Positions 44,685-56,434 of a stretch of 64,000 bases of DNA are shown one piece after another. Source of the stretch: Tessaracoccus aquimaris (GTDB taxonomy: Bacteria > Actinomycetota > Actinomycetes > Propionibacteriales > Propionibacteriaceae). The number at the start of each line of letters is the position of its first letter. The first letter of the stretch is position 1. The notes below the pieces were generated by a model. It was not told the DNA's origin. It saw only the letters and a program-made list of their open reading frames with translations, and made no database searches. The stretch covers positions 992,001 through 1,056,000 of the forward strand of contig NZ_CP019606.1 of the NCBI RefSeq assembly GCF_001997345.1, given 5' to 3'. The translations under genes and the position numbers were made by a program.

Positions 44685-45448
44685 GCGCACCGTTCCACAT
44701 CACACACGAGACGGTCGCAGAGACCATCCAGAAGACCTCGGACGGCCTCGTGCGAGCACGGACCTACGACGCGATCGAGGCCTTCCTCAGCTTCGGCCTG
44801 CCTGTCTTCGCGCAGCACCTGGGCCTCGCCGCCATCCGGGCGATGGTCGCGGCCGATGCCGAGGCCGCCTGGGGCCGCGCCGCCAACGCGTTGAACCGCG
44901 TCATCTCCTGCCACGCCTGGTTGGCGCAGTCCGCAGACTCCGTCTCCGCGCTCGGCCAAGGACAGGAGGCGTGGCAGGGAGCCAACGCCGCCACCGAGGA
45001 GGCCACCCTGGCCATGCGCCAGGTCATCGACACCTACACGCACTGGGACGGCGCAGGCGCCGCCGGGCAGTTGGCGAAGGCCAAGGGCCAGTTGATGGCG
45101 CAGCAGGAACTGCTCGAGGTGACCGAGAAACTACAGCAGGGCTGCGCGAAGGCCGACTCCGTGATGCGCTCGGTGTTCCAGCGGGTGGCCATCACGCTCG
45201 CAGCGCAGTTGATGGCGGCCAACGGACTCGCGCAGCGCGCCCCCTCGCCGACCACGAACATGTTCGCGCTCAACTCGCGGGTCAAGATCTACGCGCTCAC
45301 GCTGGAGAGCGCCGCCGAGATGTACGAGGGGATCCGCGCGGGTGACGGCTGGTCCGGCCCGTCGGCGTCGCTCGCAGGAAGCTTCGCTGACCACGGCGGT
45401 CGCATCGAACGGGTCGCCGCGAAGGCGAAGGCGGCGATGCCCGTCTGA
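44681..45448 (+). CDS. Helical protein with WXG-like turns, possible type VII secretion-associated protein
   Basis: A 255-residue, almost wholly helical protein with no signal peptide. It has two W-x-G turns (AWQG near 102-105 and HWDG near 124-127) in a hairpin region, and an alanine- and glutamine-rich second half. This resembles long WXG/LXG-type proteins but is not a close match to a named family. The GTG at 44681 overlaps the preceding stop, so the two proteins are co-translated and probably work together. The response regulator gene mtrA follows after 52 bases. Confidence 0.62.
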   Translation: MSAPFHITHETVAETIQKTSDGLVRARTYDAIEAFLSFGLPVFAQHLGLAAIRAMVAADAEAAWGRAANALNRVISCHAWLAQSADSVSALGQGQEAWQGANAATEEATLAMRQVIDTYTHWDGAGAAGQLAKAKGQLMAQQELLEVTEKLQQGCAKADSVMRSVFQRVAITLAAQLMAANGLAQRAPSPTTNMFALNSRVKIYALTLESAAEMYEGIRAGDGWSGPSASLAGSFADHGGRIERVAAKAKAAMPV

Positions 45449-45500
45449 GCGACGAGGCGGCGTCGGTACCATGGAGGCCTCACAGCAAGGAGGCACCAGG

Positions 45501-46202
45501 GTGAGCGAAGCCAAGGGCAAGGTCCGCATTCTCGTCGTCGACGACGATGCCGCACTCTCCGAGATGCTGCAGATCGTCCTGCGGCAGGAGGGGTTCGAGA
45601 CCGTCCGCTGCGCAACGGGTGACGCCGCGCTCGCGGAGTTCCGCCAGTCGCGACCAGACCTGGTGCTGCTCGATCTGAACCTCCCCGGTCGCGACGGGGT
45701 GCTCGTGTGCCGCGACATCCGTGCCGAGTCGGGCGTGCCGATCATCATGCTGACGGCAAAGAGCGACACCGCCGACGTGGTGTCGGGCCTCGAGGCCGGG
45801 GCCGATGACTATGTCGCCAAGCCGTTCAAGGCGAAGGAACTGCTCGCCAGGATCCGCACCAGGCTGCGGCGCGTCTCCAGCGACGCCGGGGCCGACGTCC
45901 TCACCATCGGCGACCTGACGATCTCGGTGTCCTCGCACGTGGTGCGGCGCGGCACGCAGCAGTTGCCGCTGACGCCGCTCGAGTTCGACCTGCTGCTCGC
46001 GCTCGCGAAGCGCCCGACGCACGTGTTCACCCGCGAGGCGCTCCTCGACGAGGTGTGGGGCTACCGCAACGCCGCAGACACACGGCTCGTCAACGTCCAT
46101 GTCCAGCGCCTCAGGGCCAAGGTTGAGAAGGATCCGGAGAGGCCGGAGATCGTCATCACCGTTCGGGGGATCGGATACCGCGCTGGTGAACGCTCCGCGT
46201 AA
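45501..46202 (+). CDS. mtrA: Two-component response regulator MtrA
   Basis: A 233-residue OmpR/PhoB-type regulator. The receiver domain has VVDDD near residues 12-16, the phosphoacceptor Asp58 in LLDLNLPG, and the lysine in VAKPFK. The winged helix at the C-terminus has LTPLEFDLLLALA and TVRGIGYR. MtrA controls cell-wall and division genes in actinobacteria. GTG at 45501 is backed by AAGGAGG; an upstream in-frame ATG was rejected. It starts the mtrA-mtrB-lpqB operon. Confidence 0.95.
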   Translation: MSEAKGKVRILVVDDDAALSEMLQIVLRQEGFETVRCATGDAALAEFRQSRPDLVLLDLNLPGRDGVLVCRDIRAESGVPIIMLTAKSDTADVVSGLEAGADDYVAKPFKAKELLARIRTRLRRVSSDAGADVLTIGDLTISVSSHVVRRGTQQLPLTPLEFDLLLALAKRPTHVFTREALLDEVWGYRNAADTRLVNVHVQRLRAKVEKDPERPEIVITVRGIGYRAGERSA

Positions 46203-46226
46203 CCGTCCGAAGGGCTGGGCCCAGCT

Positions 46227-47741
46227 GTGGTGGAGCTCGCTGCCCTCAGGGTGCTGCTCAGCACCCTCACGCTGTCGATGCTGCTCCTGGTGCTGGCCGG
46301 CGTGCTGCTGATGAACCAGGCGACCGCGGGGGTCGTCGCGGCGAAGAAGGAGTCCTCGCTGAACGAGGCCGCCGGCGTCTACGCGTTCATGCAGGCCCAA
46401 CTGCGCACCCCGGACTCGCGCGGTGTCGCGATCCACGAGACCCTCGGCCGGCTGGCCGACCTCGCGGACGCGCAGGCCGCGCAGTACCGCGTCCTGATCC
46501 AGGGCCCCACCTCCAGCTTCGGCTCGAGCGGCATCAAGAGCGACTCGGTGCCGGAGTCGCTGCGCGAGAAGGTGGAGCAGAGCGACGGGATGTTCGTCAC
46601 TGCCACCAACGTCGTCTACAGCCAGCCCGAGGAGCCGGCGGAGCCCGGCTGGGCCGTCGGCACCTCGCTTATCGGCTCGACGGGTGAGCGCTACCCCGTC
46701 TACTACATCTTCCCGATGACGGCGGAACTGCAGACGCTGCGGGCCCTACAGGCGGCCGTGCTGGTGACAGGCAGCGTGCTGACCGCCGCCCTGTCCGCGG
46801 TCGCCTACCTCGTCACCGCCCAGGTGGTGCGACCCGTGCGGCGCGCCAGCCAGGCCGCCCTCCGGCTGGCCTCGGGAGAGCTCGACCTGCGGCTCAAGGT
46901 GCGCGGCACCGACGACCTCGCCTCGCTGGCGAAGTCCATGAACCGGATGGCGGCGCAGCTTCAGCAGCGGATCCGGGAACTCGAGATGCTCTCCACGCTG
47001 CAGCAGCGCTTCGTCAGCGACGTCAGCCACGAACTGCGCACCCCGATGACCACCATCAAGATGGCCGCAGACATGCTGCACGAGTCGCGCGACACGTTCG
47101 AGCCCATGCAACGCCGCTCCGCGGAGTTGATGAGCTCGGAGATCGACCGCTTTGACCTGATGCTCGCCGACCTGCTCGAGATCTCCCGCTTCGACGCGGG
47201 CGCCGCCGTCTTGTCGCTCGACGAGTCCGACGTCGCCGCGCTCGTGACCGCAGAGGTCGACGGCAACCGCGGCATCGCCGAGAGCCTCGGGGTCGACCTC
47301 AGCGTCGAGGTACGAACCACCGACAACACCGCGCAGGTCGACTCCCGACGCATCCGGCGCGTGATCCGCAACCTCGTCACCAACGCCATGGAGCACGCCG
47401 AGGGGAAGCCGGTGAAGGTGGTGGTCGCCTCCGACGACGTTGCAGTCGCCGTGACCGTTCGCGACTTCGGCGTCGGCTTCGAGGCGGAGGACGCTGCCCG
47501 CGTGTTCGACCGGTTCTGGCGCGCCGACCCGAGCCGGACCCGCGTCGTCGGTGGCTCTGGCCTGGGGCTGTCGATCTCGATGGAGGACGCGCGACTGCAT
47601 CACGGCTGGCTGACCGCCTGGGGCAGGCCCGGCCGAGGCGCCCAGTTCCGCCTGACGCTGCCGAAGGAACCGGACCACGAACTGACCGGGTCGCCGCTCG
47701 CGGTGATCCCTGTCGACGATGCGGGAAGGAGCCGCCGATGA
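46227..47741 (+). CDS. mtrB: Sensor histidine kinase MtrB, N-terminus possibly shortened by a frameshift
   Basis: A 504-residue histidine kinase with a membrane span near 8-28, an extracellular sensor part (about 35-165), a second span near 175-197, HAMP (about 200-250), the phosphoacceptor His268 in VSDVSHELRTP, and an ATPase domain with the N box NLVTNAMEHA and the G box GGSGLGLSI. It senses envelope state and phosphorylates MtrA. GTG at 46227 has no ribosome site. A different frame opened by GTG at 46186 reads NAPRNRPKGWAQLWWSSLP, then is broken at the CCC run 46243-46245. With one more C it would continue PLRVLLSTLTLS, the expected MtrB start. Confidence 0.9.
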   Translation: MVELAALRVLLSTLTLSMLLLVLAGVLLMNQATAGVVAAKKESSLNEAAGVYAFMQAQLRTPDSRGVAIHETLGRLADLADAQAAQYRVLIQGPTSSFGSSGIKSDSVPESLREKVEQSDGMFVTATNVVYSQPEEPAEPGWAVGTSLIGSTGERYPVYYIFPMTAELQTLRALQAAVLVTGSVLTAALSAVAYLVTAQVVRPVRRASQAALRLASGELDLRLKVRGTDDLASLAKSMNRMAAQLQQRIRELEMLSTLQQRFVSDVSHELRTPMTTIKMAADMLHESRDTFEPMQRRSAELMSSEIDRFDLMLADLLEISRFDAGAAVLSLDESDVAALVTAEVDGNRGIAESLGVDLSVEVRTTDNTAQVDSRRIRRVIRNLVTNAMEHAEGKPVKVVVASDDVAVAVTVRDFGVGFEAEDAARVFDRFWRADPSRTRVVGGSGLGLSISMEDARLHHGWLTAWGRPGRGAQFRLTLPKEPDHELTGSPLAVIPVDDAGRSRR

Positions 47742-49432
47742 GACGCGCATGGCTCGCGCTGGTCGCGGTCCTGCTCGCGACGCTGACCGCGTGCACCGGG
47801 ATCGCCACGAGCGGCCCCATCGAGGAGGTCCCGATGTCGGCACAGCCGCCCGGCATCGACGTGGCCCCCGAGCCACCACAGGCGGGCATCACCCCGAGCA
47901 GGCTCGTCGAGGGCTTCCTGCAGGCGATGGCCGACCCAGAGGGCGACTATGCGGTCGCGCGGCAGTACCTCACATCGCAGGCAAACGACGGCTGGCAGCC
48001 GATCGGCGCCGTCGTCTACGACGGTTCCGTCACCGGCGACGCTGCCGAGGCGTCCATCGACGGCATGGCGATCGGCGAACTCGACGCGGCGGGGCACTAC
48101 GCGGCGCAACTGCGCGCGTTCGAGCACGACTTCGGCGTCGTAAAGCAGGACGACGAGTGGCGCATCGGCGTCCCGCCCGGCGGGCTGCTGCTCTCGCGCT
48201 ACATCTTCGAGCGCTACTACTCGGAGGTCACGGTCTACTACATGTCGACCACCGGCACCCATGTCGTGCCGGACCCGATCCATCTGCCCGAGTCGAAGGT
48301 CTCACCCACCGGCATCATCGACTCGCTGCTCGACGGCCCATCCGAGTCGATCGCGCGCGCCGTCAGCAACGCCATTCCCGTGACGGTCAAGCTCGGGGAC
48401 AACGAGGCGAGCATCGACCCCCAAGGCGTCGTCACCGTCGACCTCACCGGCCTCAGCTCCAGCCTTGGCGACGACGCCAGGCGGCGCATCGGTGCCCAAC
48501 TGCTGTGGTCGTTGACGTCGATCCCGCGCGTCACCGGCCTTGCCGTGACCCGCGACGGCCTGCCGTTCACCCTGCCCGACTCCAACGCGCAGGGCGTGCT
48601 GGAGTTGGCCACCCAGCAGGGCTACCAGGTGCTCTCCCGAGCCGTCCCCACCCCCGAACTGTTCGCGATCCGCGACGGCGTCCCCGGCAGGCTCAGCGAG
48701 ACCTTCGAGGCGCTGATCCGCCAGGAGACCAGGTACTCGGAGTTGGCGATCTCGCTCGACGGCGGCACCCTCGCCCTGATCGACGAGACGCGCACCGTGC
48801 TGTCGATGGGGCCGAGGGCGGGGCAGACCAGTGCGGTGGCCACCGCCGGCCTGTCGAACCTGCGGCGCCCGCAGTTCGTCCTCGGGTCGCTGTGGCTGCT
48901 CGGCGACGAGACCGACGGCACCACCCGGCTGATCGTGGTGCAGCGCGGCCGTGACCCCGAGAGGGTGGCCTTCGACGAGGTGCCCGGCTCCCGCATAGAG
49001 GGCTTCGCCGTGTCCCCGACGGGGGCGAGGGCTGCGATCATCCTGTCGCACGGGCAGGAACGCAGCCTCGGCCTCGGCACCGTGCTCAGCGCCTCTCCGG
49101 TGCGCGTGGTCGGCTGGCGCGAACTGGAACTGATCGGGGACCAGAACCAGCGGCTGAGCAACGTGCAGGCCGTCACCTGGTCCGACGAGACGCTGCTGGG
49201 CCTGATCGGCACGAAGGGCTCCCAACCGTCCGTATTCACCGCGCACGTCGACGGCTCCCGCATCGAGGACCTCGCCCCCTCCGGTGCTCCCGTAGACATC
49301 ACTGCGCTCGCGCGGCAGGGCGGAGGGCCCATCGCGATCCGCACCGACACGGGGTCTGCCTGGCGCTACGACGCGCGCACCCGCTGGCATCGGCTGGCTG
49401 ACAACATCAGTTCGGTCGCCTACGGCGGCTGA
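47738..49432 (+). CDS. lpqB: Lipoprotein LpqB
   Basis: A 564-residue lipoprotein with signal peptide and lipobox LTAC (lipid-bearing Cys19). A GerMN-like domain follows (about 180-300; phrases LPESKVSPTG and VTVDLTGLSS), then a WD40-like beta-propeller half (about 340-564). LpqB acts with the MtrAB system at the membrane. The ATG at 47738 overlaps the mtrB stop (ATGA). Order mtrA-mtrB-lpqB is conserved in actinobacteria. Confidence 0.95.
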   Translation: MRRAWLALVAVLLATLTACTGIATSGPIEEVPMSAQPPGIDVAPEPPQAGITPSRLVEGFLQAMADPEGDYAVARQYLTSQANDGWQPIGAVVYDGSVTGDAAEASIDGMAIGELDAAGHYAAQLRAFEHDFGVVKQDDEWRIGVPPGGLLLSRYIFERYYSEVTVYYMSTTGTHVVPDPIHLPESKVSPTGIIDSLLDGPSESIARAVSNAIPVTVKLGDNEASIDPQGVVTVDLTGLSSSLGDDARRRIGAQLLWSLTSIPRVTGLAVTRDGLPFTLPDSNAQGVLELATQQGYQVLSRAVPTPELFAIRDGVPGRLSETFEALIRQETRYSELAISLDGGTLALIDETRTVLSMGPRAGQTSAVATAGLSNLRRPQFVLGSLWLLGDETDGTTRLIVVQRGRDPERVAFDEVPGSRIEGFAVSPTGARAAIILSHGQERSLGLGTVLSASPVRVVGWRELELIGDQNQRLSNVQAVTWSDETLLGLIGTKGSQPSVFTAHVDGSRIEDLAPSGAPVDITALARQGGGPIAIRTDTGSAWRYDARTRWHRLADNISSVAYGG

Positions 49433-49480
49433 GCCTGGGGACACCAGGCACGACACGGCGCCCGCGGCGTATGAAGGGGC

Positions 49481-50152
49481 ATGGCCTCCCTGTTCGATGC
49501 GGCAGCCGACCTCCTGCTCGGCGCCACCTGCCCCGGATGCGACGCGCCGGGCTGGGGGATCTGCCGCGCCTGCCGCGCGCTTCTCGACCGCGGGCCCGTC
49601 CGCGTCCCTGGGCTGCGCGGGCTGGAGGTGATTGCGGCGAACCCGTACCGGCCAGTGCTCGAGCACGTGGTGCCGCGCTACAAGGACGACGGCGCCCTCC
49701 ACCTGGAGCGGGCACTGGCAGACCGCCTCGCGGTGGCCGTGGCGGCGTGGCGGCCACCGCCGGGGACGCTGCTGGTTCCCGTCGCCTCGCTGCCCGCCAA
49801 CGTCCGGGCGCGTGGCTTCGACCACGGGTGGCGGTTGGCGCGGCTCGCCGCGCGGCGCACGGGCCTCGGTGCTGCGCGGCTGCTGCGTCGTCGCGGGGGA
49901 GGGGCCGACCAGTCGGGGCTCGGGCGCGGCGAACGGCAGCGCAACCTCGACCACGCGATGCTCGCCCGGCCGACCCGGTCGCCGGTCCTGATCGTGGACG
50001 ACATCGTCACGACCGGGGCGTCGCTCAGGGAGGCGCGCCGTGCCCTACAGCAGGTGGAAGCGCTCATCGTCGGTGCGGCGACAGCGGCTTATGTGAGCGA
50101 TTCGGGCGCCATGCCGGACAAAGGGCTGACAGCCAACTTGGGCTACCGGTAG
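49481..50152 (+). CDS. comF: ComF family protein
   Basis: A 223-residue ComF/GntX-type phosphoribosyltransferase homologue. Two CxxC pairs near the N-terminus (CPGC, then CRAC at about 17-32) form a zinc site, and the phosphoribosyl-binding motif VLIVDDIVTTGAS is near 168-180. ComF proteins support DNA uptake in competent bacteria; elsewhere the role is unclear. It is the usual gene between lpqB and hpf in actinobacteria. The ATG at 49481 was used. Confidence 0.9.
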   Translation: MASLFDAAADLLLGATCPGCDAPGWGICRACRALLDRGPVRVPGLRGLEVIAANPYRPVLEHVVPRYKDDGALHLERALADRLAVAVAAWRPPPGTLLVPVASLPANVRARGFDHGWRLARLAARRTGLGAARLLRRRGGGADQSGLGRGERQRNLDHAMLARPTRSPVLIVDDIVTTGASLREARRALQQVEALIVGAATAAYVSDSGAMPDKGLTANLGYR

Positions 50153-50281
50153 CGTTGCTCTATGGAGGCGCCGCAGGAGGACCAGAGATGGGACATCCTG
50201 GGGCGCGTTTTCATCCGTGGGTGAGAGCACCTCGCCAACGGCACAACGGGCCGAAAAAGCCCCATGACAGACGGAGGAAGC

Positions 50282-50881
50282 ATGGACATCGTCGTCACCG
50301 GTCGTCGGATCACGATCAGCCCCGAACTCAAGGAACTCGTCACCGAGCGGGTGACCAGCGTGGAGCGGCTTCGCGACCGCGTCATCCGCGTCGAGGTTGA
50401 GTTCAGCGCATCGGATACCACGAAGGACCCCGCAGACGCCATCACCGTGCAGTTGACGCTCCGCAGCCGCGGACCTGTCATCCGAGCCGAGGCGAAGGCC
50501 AGCGACAAGATGGCCGCGTTCGAGCTCGCACTGGACCGATTGAAGGCCCAGCTCCGCAAGGCGGCCGATCGACGCAAGACCCACCGCGGGCTGCGCGCCG
50601 CCAGCATCAGTGAGGCGCTGCCCGCCGAGGCGGCGCAGGCAGATGAGGGGGAGGTCGAGTCGCACACCGTCGCAGGCCTGGTGGTGACCGGCGACGGCCC
50701 GCTCGTCGTGCGCGAGAAGGAGTTCGAGGCCGAGCCGCTGACCCTTGCGCAGGCCCTCGACGAGATGGAACTGGTCGGGCACGACTTCTTCCTCTACAAG
50801 GACGCGGACACGGGAAGGCCGTCGGTGGTTTACCGCCGCAAGGCCTACAACTACGGTGTGATCCACCTCAACGTGTCCTGA
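50282..50881 (+). CDS. hpf: Ribosome hibernation-promoting factor, long form
   Basis: A 199-residue long-type HPF. The S30AE domain (1-100) starts [16 protein letters not shown], and the C-terminal dimerisation domain (about 140-199) has the phrase [17 protein letters not shown] and ends in NYGVIHLNV. It pairs 70S ribosomes into inactive 100S particles in stationary phase. ATG at 50282 is used because GGAGGAAG lies directly before it; an ATG 18 bases upstream is unlikely. A strong hairpin separates it from secA. Confidence 0.95.
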   Translation: MDIVVTGRRITISPELKELVTERVTSVERLRDRVIRVEVEFSASDTTKDPADAITVQLTLRSRGPVIRAEAKASDKMAAFELALDRLKAQLRKAADRRKTHRGLRAASISEALPAEAAQADEGEVESHTVAGLVVTGDGPLVVREKEFEAEPLTLAQALDEMELVGHDFFLYKDADTGRPSVVYRRKAYNYGVIHLNVS

Positions 50882-50900
50882 CGCGCCACCTGTATTCACG

Positions 50901-50933
50901 ACGCTCGCCCCGGCTCAATGCCGGGGCGAGCGT
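50901..50933 (+). terminator. Terminator between hpf and secA
   Basis: A perfect 14-bp inverted repeat (50901-50914 and 50920-50933) with a five-base loop lies 20 bases after the hpf stop. No U tract follows, but the stem is very GC-rich. Confidence 0.75.
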
Positions 50934-51023
50934 CCCGCGTCTCGCGTGCCTTGGTGCCGCGCGTTAGGATGGCTGGCGGTATGCCGCCTCGTCCGCGGCG
51001 TGGGTAGAGAAAAGGACAACCTC

Positions 51024-53876
<2,853 letters not shown>

Positions 53877-53879
53877 ACC

Positions 53880-54260
53880 TCATGACGGCTGCAGCACCGT
53901 CAGGTCGGTGCAGCGCCAGGCGCGTTGCCCCACATCGAGCCTGATCACGCAGCTGATCCAGCGGGAGGCGCAGCGCAGCCGGACGCTCGCCTCGACGGCG
54001 CGGCCGGTCGGCATCTGGGTGCGGACGCTGCCCACCGTCATCCGACGGAAGGCCCCCTCGTCGACGTAACAGGCCAGGTGCCCGAAGGCGGCGAGATCCA
54101 GGTGCGGACGCAACTGGTGCAGCGGCCTCCTGCCCATCATGGCCTCCAGGAGCGCCGTGATCAGCGCCATCGCCTGCGGGGGTGCAGGCGGCTCGGGCGA
54201 CGCGGCCGGATCGGGATGGACGACGGCCAGGGTCGCGGGCCGGGCGCTGATCACTGTCAT
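53880..54260 (-). CDS. Rv3235-like family protein
   Basis: A 126-residue protein of the Rv3235 family. The N-terminal 30 residues are proline-rich, followed by a helix (ALITALLEAMMGRRPLHQLRPHL near 32-54) and a beta-rich part ending in WRCTDLTVLQ. In many actinobacteria this small gene lies next to secA, as here, where it is convergent with a three-base gap. Its function is unknown. Confidence 0.78.
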   Translation of the reverse strand: MTVISARPATLAVVHPDPAASPEPPAPPQAMALITALLEAMMGRRPLHQLRPHLDLAAFGHLACYVDEGAFRRMTVGSVRTQMPTGRAVEASVRLRCASRWISCVIRLDVGQRAWRCTDLTVLQPS

Positions 54261-54408
54261 GGGATGACGCTAAGACCCGCCCAGCAGCCCAGGAACGGCC
54301 CCCACAGCCCGCGACAACACGCATCAGGGCCGGACAACACCGCCTGTTTCCGCGACGCCCCAGCCGATCGCTGAGCAATCGACACCCCCTGCATCTAGGC
54401 TGGGGGAC

Positions 54409-54885
54409 GTGAACCGCCAACTGGTCTTCGTCCCCGTCGCCGCGCACGAACTCGACGTGCTTGCGGGGGAGTCGCTCGGCCCCGACAGGATCGCCTATAC
54501 CGTCACCCCCGAACTGCTCGAGGAACTTGGCTACGCCGCCTCGGACTCGGAGGACGCCGAATACGCGGCGCTGGTGCTCGCCTCCGTCGCGGGGCTCGCC
54601 ACACACGGCGTCCGGCTGGTCGTGGTCGCCGAGGTGGACCCTGACCTGATCGAGCCGGGGGAGGACCCCGGCAACGGTCAGGTGTCGCTTCGGGAGTTGC
54701 CGTCGAGGGCCATCACGGCCTGGTTCGCCGACGAGCCCGGGACGGACGTGGCGGATGCCGCCGCGATCTCAAAGGGCCTGACCATCGACCAGGTCTGGGA
54801 GATGCCGCAGGTGCAGGACCTGCTCAACAGCCACGACCTGCTCTGGAACGACGTCGTCGAGTATCGACGGCTCAAGGAGGACTGA
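54409..54885 (+). CDS. DUF6912-like hypothetical protein
   Basis: A 158-residue acidic protein starting VNRQLVFVPVAAHELDVLAG and containing ATHGVRLVVVAEVD and the ending WNDVVEYRRLKED. It fits the small actinobacterial family annotated as DUF6912 that is found between secA and downstream genes. No catalytic motif or membrane span is visible. GTG at 54409 follows TAGGCTGGGGGAC. It is followed by ku after three bases, so the two are probably co-transcribed. Confidence 0.7.
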   Translation: MNRQLVFVPVAAHELDVLAGESLGPDRIAYTVTPELLEELGYAASDSEDAEYAALVLASVAGLATHGVRLVVVAEVDPDLIEPGEDPGNGQVSLRELPSRAITAWFADEPGTDVADAAAISKGLTIDQVWEMPQVQDLLNSHDLLWNDVVEYRRLKED

Positions 54886-54888
54886 GAC

Positions 54889-55698
54889 ATGCCACGCTCC
54901 ATCTGGAAGGGATCGATCTCGTTTGGTCTGGTCTCGATCCCCGTCAAGGTCTACGGCGCAAACGACGACAAGGACGTCAGCTTCCGGCAGGTGCACTCCA
55001 CCGACGGAGGGCGGGTGCGCTACCAGCGCGTCTGCGAGAAGTGCGGAGAGGTCGTCCAGTTCGCCGACATCGCGAAGGGCTTCGAGGCCTCCGACGGGAG
55101 GATGGCGATCCTGACCGACGAGGACTTCGCCAACCTGCCGCTCTCGACCCTGAGGACGGTCGACGTCGTGCAGTTCGTCGACGAGGAGGAGGTCGACCCG
55201 CGGTTCTTCCAGAAGACCTACTTCCTGGAGGCGGAGACCGCGGGCCAGAAGCCCTACGTGCTGCTCCGCGACGCGCTGACCCGCGAGAACAAGGTCGCCG
55301 TCGTCAAGGTGGCGCTGCGCAGCAGAGAGTCGCTCGCGCTGATCCGCGCCAAGGACGACCTGCTGCTGATGCACACCATGTACTGGCCAGATGAACTGCG
55401 CGACGGCGCGTTCGCGGCCCCGCCCGCCGAGGTGACGGTCTCCGACGCGGAGATCGACATGGCCAAGATGCTGATCAGTCAACTCGAGGGCACCTTCGAC
55501 CCCGAGGCCTACAGCGACTCCTACCGCGAGGCCCTGCTGGAGGTCGTCGAGGCCAAGCTGGCCGGGGCCAGCATCCCCGAGGCCGCGGACACGTCTGCGC
55601 CCGCGGGCGACGTCGTCGATCTGATGGCGGCGCTGAAGGCTTCGGTGGAGGCGGCAAAGCAGCGGCGTGAGGAGGCCGCGGCCACCAAGGCCAGCTGA
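54889..55698 (+). CDS. ku: Non-homologous end joining protein Ku
   Basis: A 269-residue bacterial Ku, a homodimeric ring that binds DNA double-strand ends and recruits LigD. It opens RSIWKGSISFGLVSIPVKVY, the standard start, and contains the central VCEKCGE (Cys-x-x-Cys), FFQKTYFLEA and VLLRDAL stretches. A short basic, Ala-rich tail (EAAKQRREEAAATKAS) lies at the C-terminus. The ATG at 54889 has AAGGAGG. A LigD polymerase-domain gene starts the right edge of the window, so the pair is about 7.5 kb apart. Confidence 0.96.
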   Translation: MPRSIWKGSISFGLVSIPVKVYGANDDKDVSFRQVHSTDGGRVRYQRVCEKCGEVVQFADIAKGFEASDGRMAILTDEDFANLPLSTLRTVDVVQFVDEEEVDPRFFQKTYFLEAETAGQKPYVLLRDALTRENKVAVVKVALRSRESLALIRAKDDLLLMHTMYWPDELRDGAFAAPPAEVTVSDAEIDMAKMLISQLEGTFDPEAYSDSYREALLEVVEAKLAGASIPEAADTSAPAGDVVDLMAALKASVEAAKQRREEAAATKAS

Positions 55699-55907
55699 TG
55701 CGGCCCACCACCATCTCTTTCGACGATCCGGACGAGGCGGAGTCGACCCGCGCCGCCCTCGAGGCGGCCGGGCACTACGTCGAGACGGGACGGGAACGGT
55801 TCCTGGGCGAGGACGACGACGAGGAGGTCGTGTTCCTCCTTCTCACCGACGCCGAGCCGGACGTCGCCCGCGCCTTTGTGGAGGGCGACGGGTTCGTCGT
55901 CGGCTAG
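55698..55907 (+). CDS. Small acidic protein coupled to ku
   Basis: A 69-residue acidic protein (about 19 Asp/Glu) with a TISFDDPDEAESTRAAL start and a beta-rich FLLLTDAEPDVARAF end. The ATG overlaps the ku stop (TGATG), which supports real translation. No family is recognised. It may be a small partner of Ku or an unrelated product; nothing in the sequence decides. Confidence 0.6.
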   Translation: MRPTTISFDDPDEAESTRAALEAAGHYVETGRERFLGEDDDEEVVFLLLTDAEPDVARAFVEGDGFVVG

Positions 55908-55908
55908 T

Positions 55909-56379
55909 TCAGCGGGCCAGCCAGTCGGCTGCGCGGCGCTCCAGTCCGTCGAAGGCGTCGGTGATGAACGGCTCGACCTGCGCCTCGACCTTCTTGCCGA
56001 CCAGGGGGATCCTGACCCGCAGTTCGCCGGAGTAGAGGCCGCGGGTGGTTTCGCCCTCGGGGCGCAATTGCGCGGCGGCGTTCACCTCGACGGGCATGCC
56101 AGGCACGTCAACCTCGACGGTGCCTGGGACGGTGCCGTCGGCGCCCGCCGCCTGGAACCGGAAGATCTGATCGATCCGCATCGTCTGGCCCACGAACTTG
56201 GTGAGGCTCGCGGGCACCTTCAGGGTCATCCCCAGCTTGGTCGCTTCGTCGGAGACGTCGACGGTGTGGGCGACGGCGCCTGCGTGCTTGGCGACGTCGT
56301 CGAGGAACTCAGGGGTGCGCATCAGGGCGACGACCTGCTCCGGCGTGGCGGCGTAGGTGTGGACGTAATCGAGCTTCAT
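55909..56379 (-). CDS. DUF2505 domain-containing protein
   Basis: A 156-residue protein of the DUF2505 family, with the opening MKLDYVHTYAATPEQV and a START-like alpha/beta pattern. Features include VGQTMRIDQIFRF and a C-terminal helix (AFDGLERRAADWLA). It probably binds a small hydrophobic ligand; the function is unknown. The start at 56379 matches the family N-terminus, and further in-frame sequence upstream is not conserved. Confidence 0.85.
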   Translation of the reverse strand: MKLDYVHTYAATPEQVVALMRTPEFLDDVAKHAGAVAHTVDVSDEATKLGMTLKVPASLTKFVGQTMRIDQIFRFQAAGADGTVPGTVEVDVPGMPVEVNAAAQLRPEGETTRGLYSGELRVRIPLVGKKVEAQVEPFITDAFDGLERRAADWLAR

Positions 56380-56434
56380 GGGACCCAAGGGTAGTGGTGC
56401 GTCGGGGCCGTCCCGGACGTCGCCGCGGTGCGGA

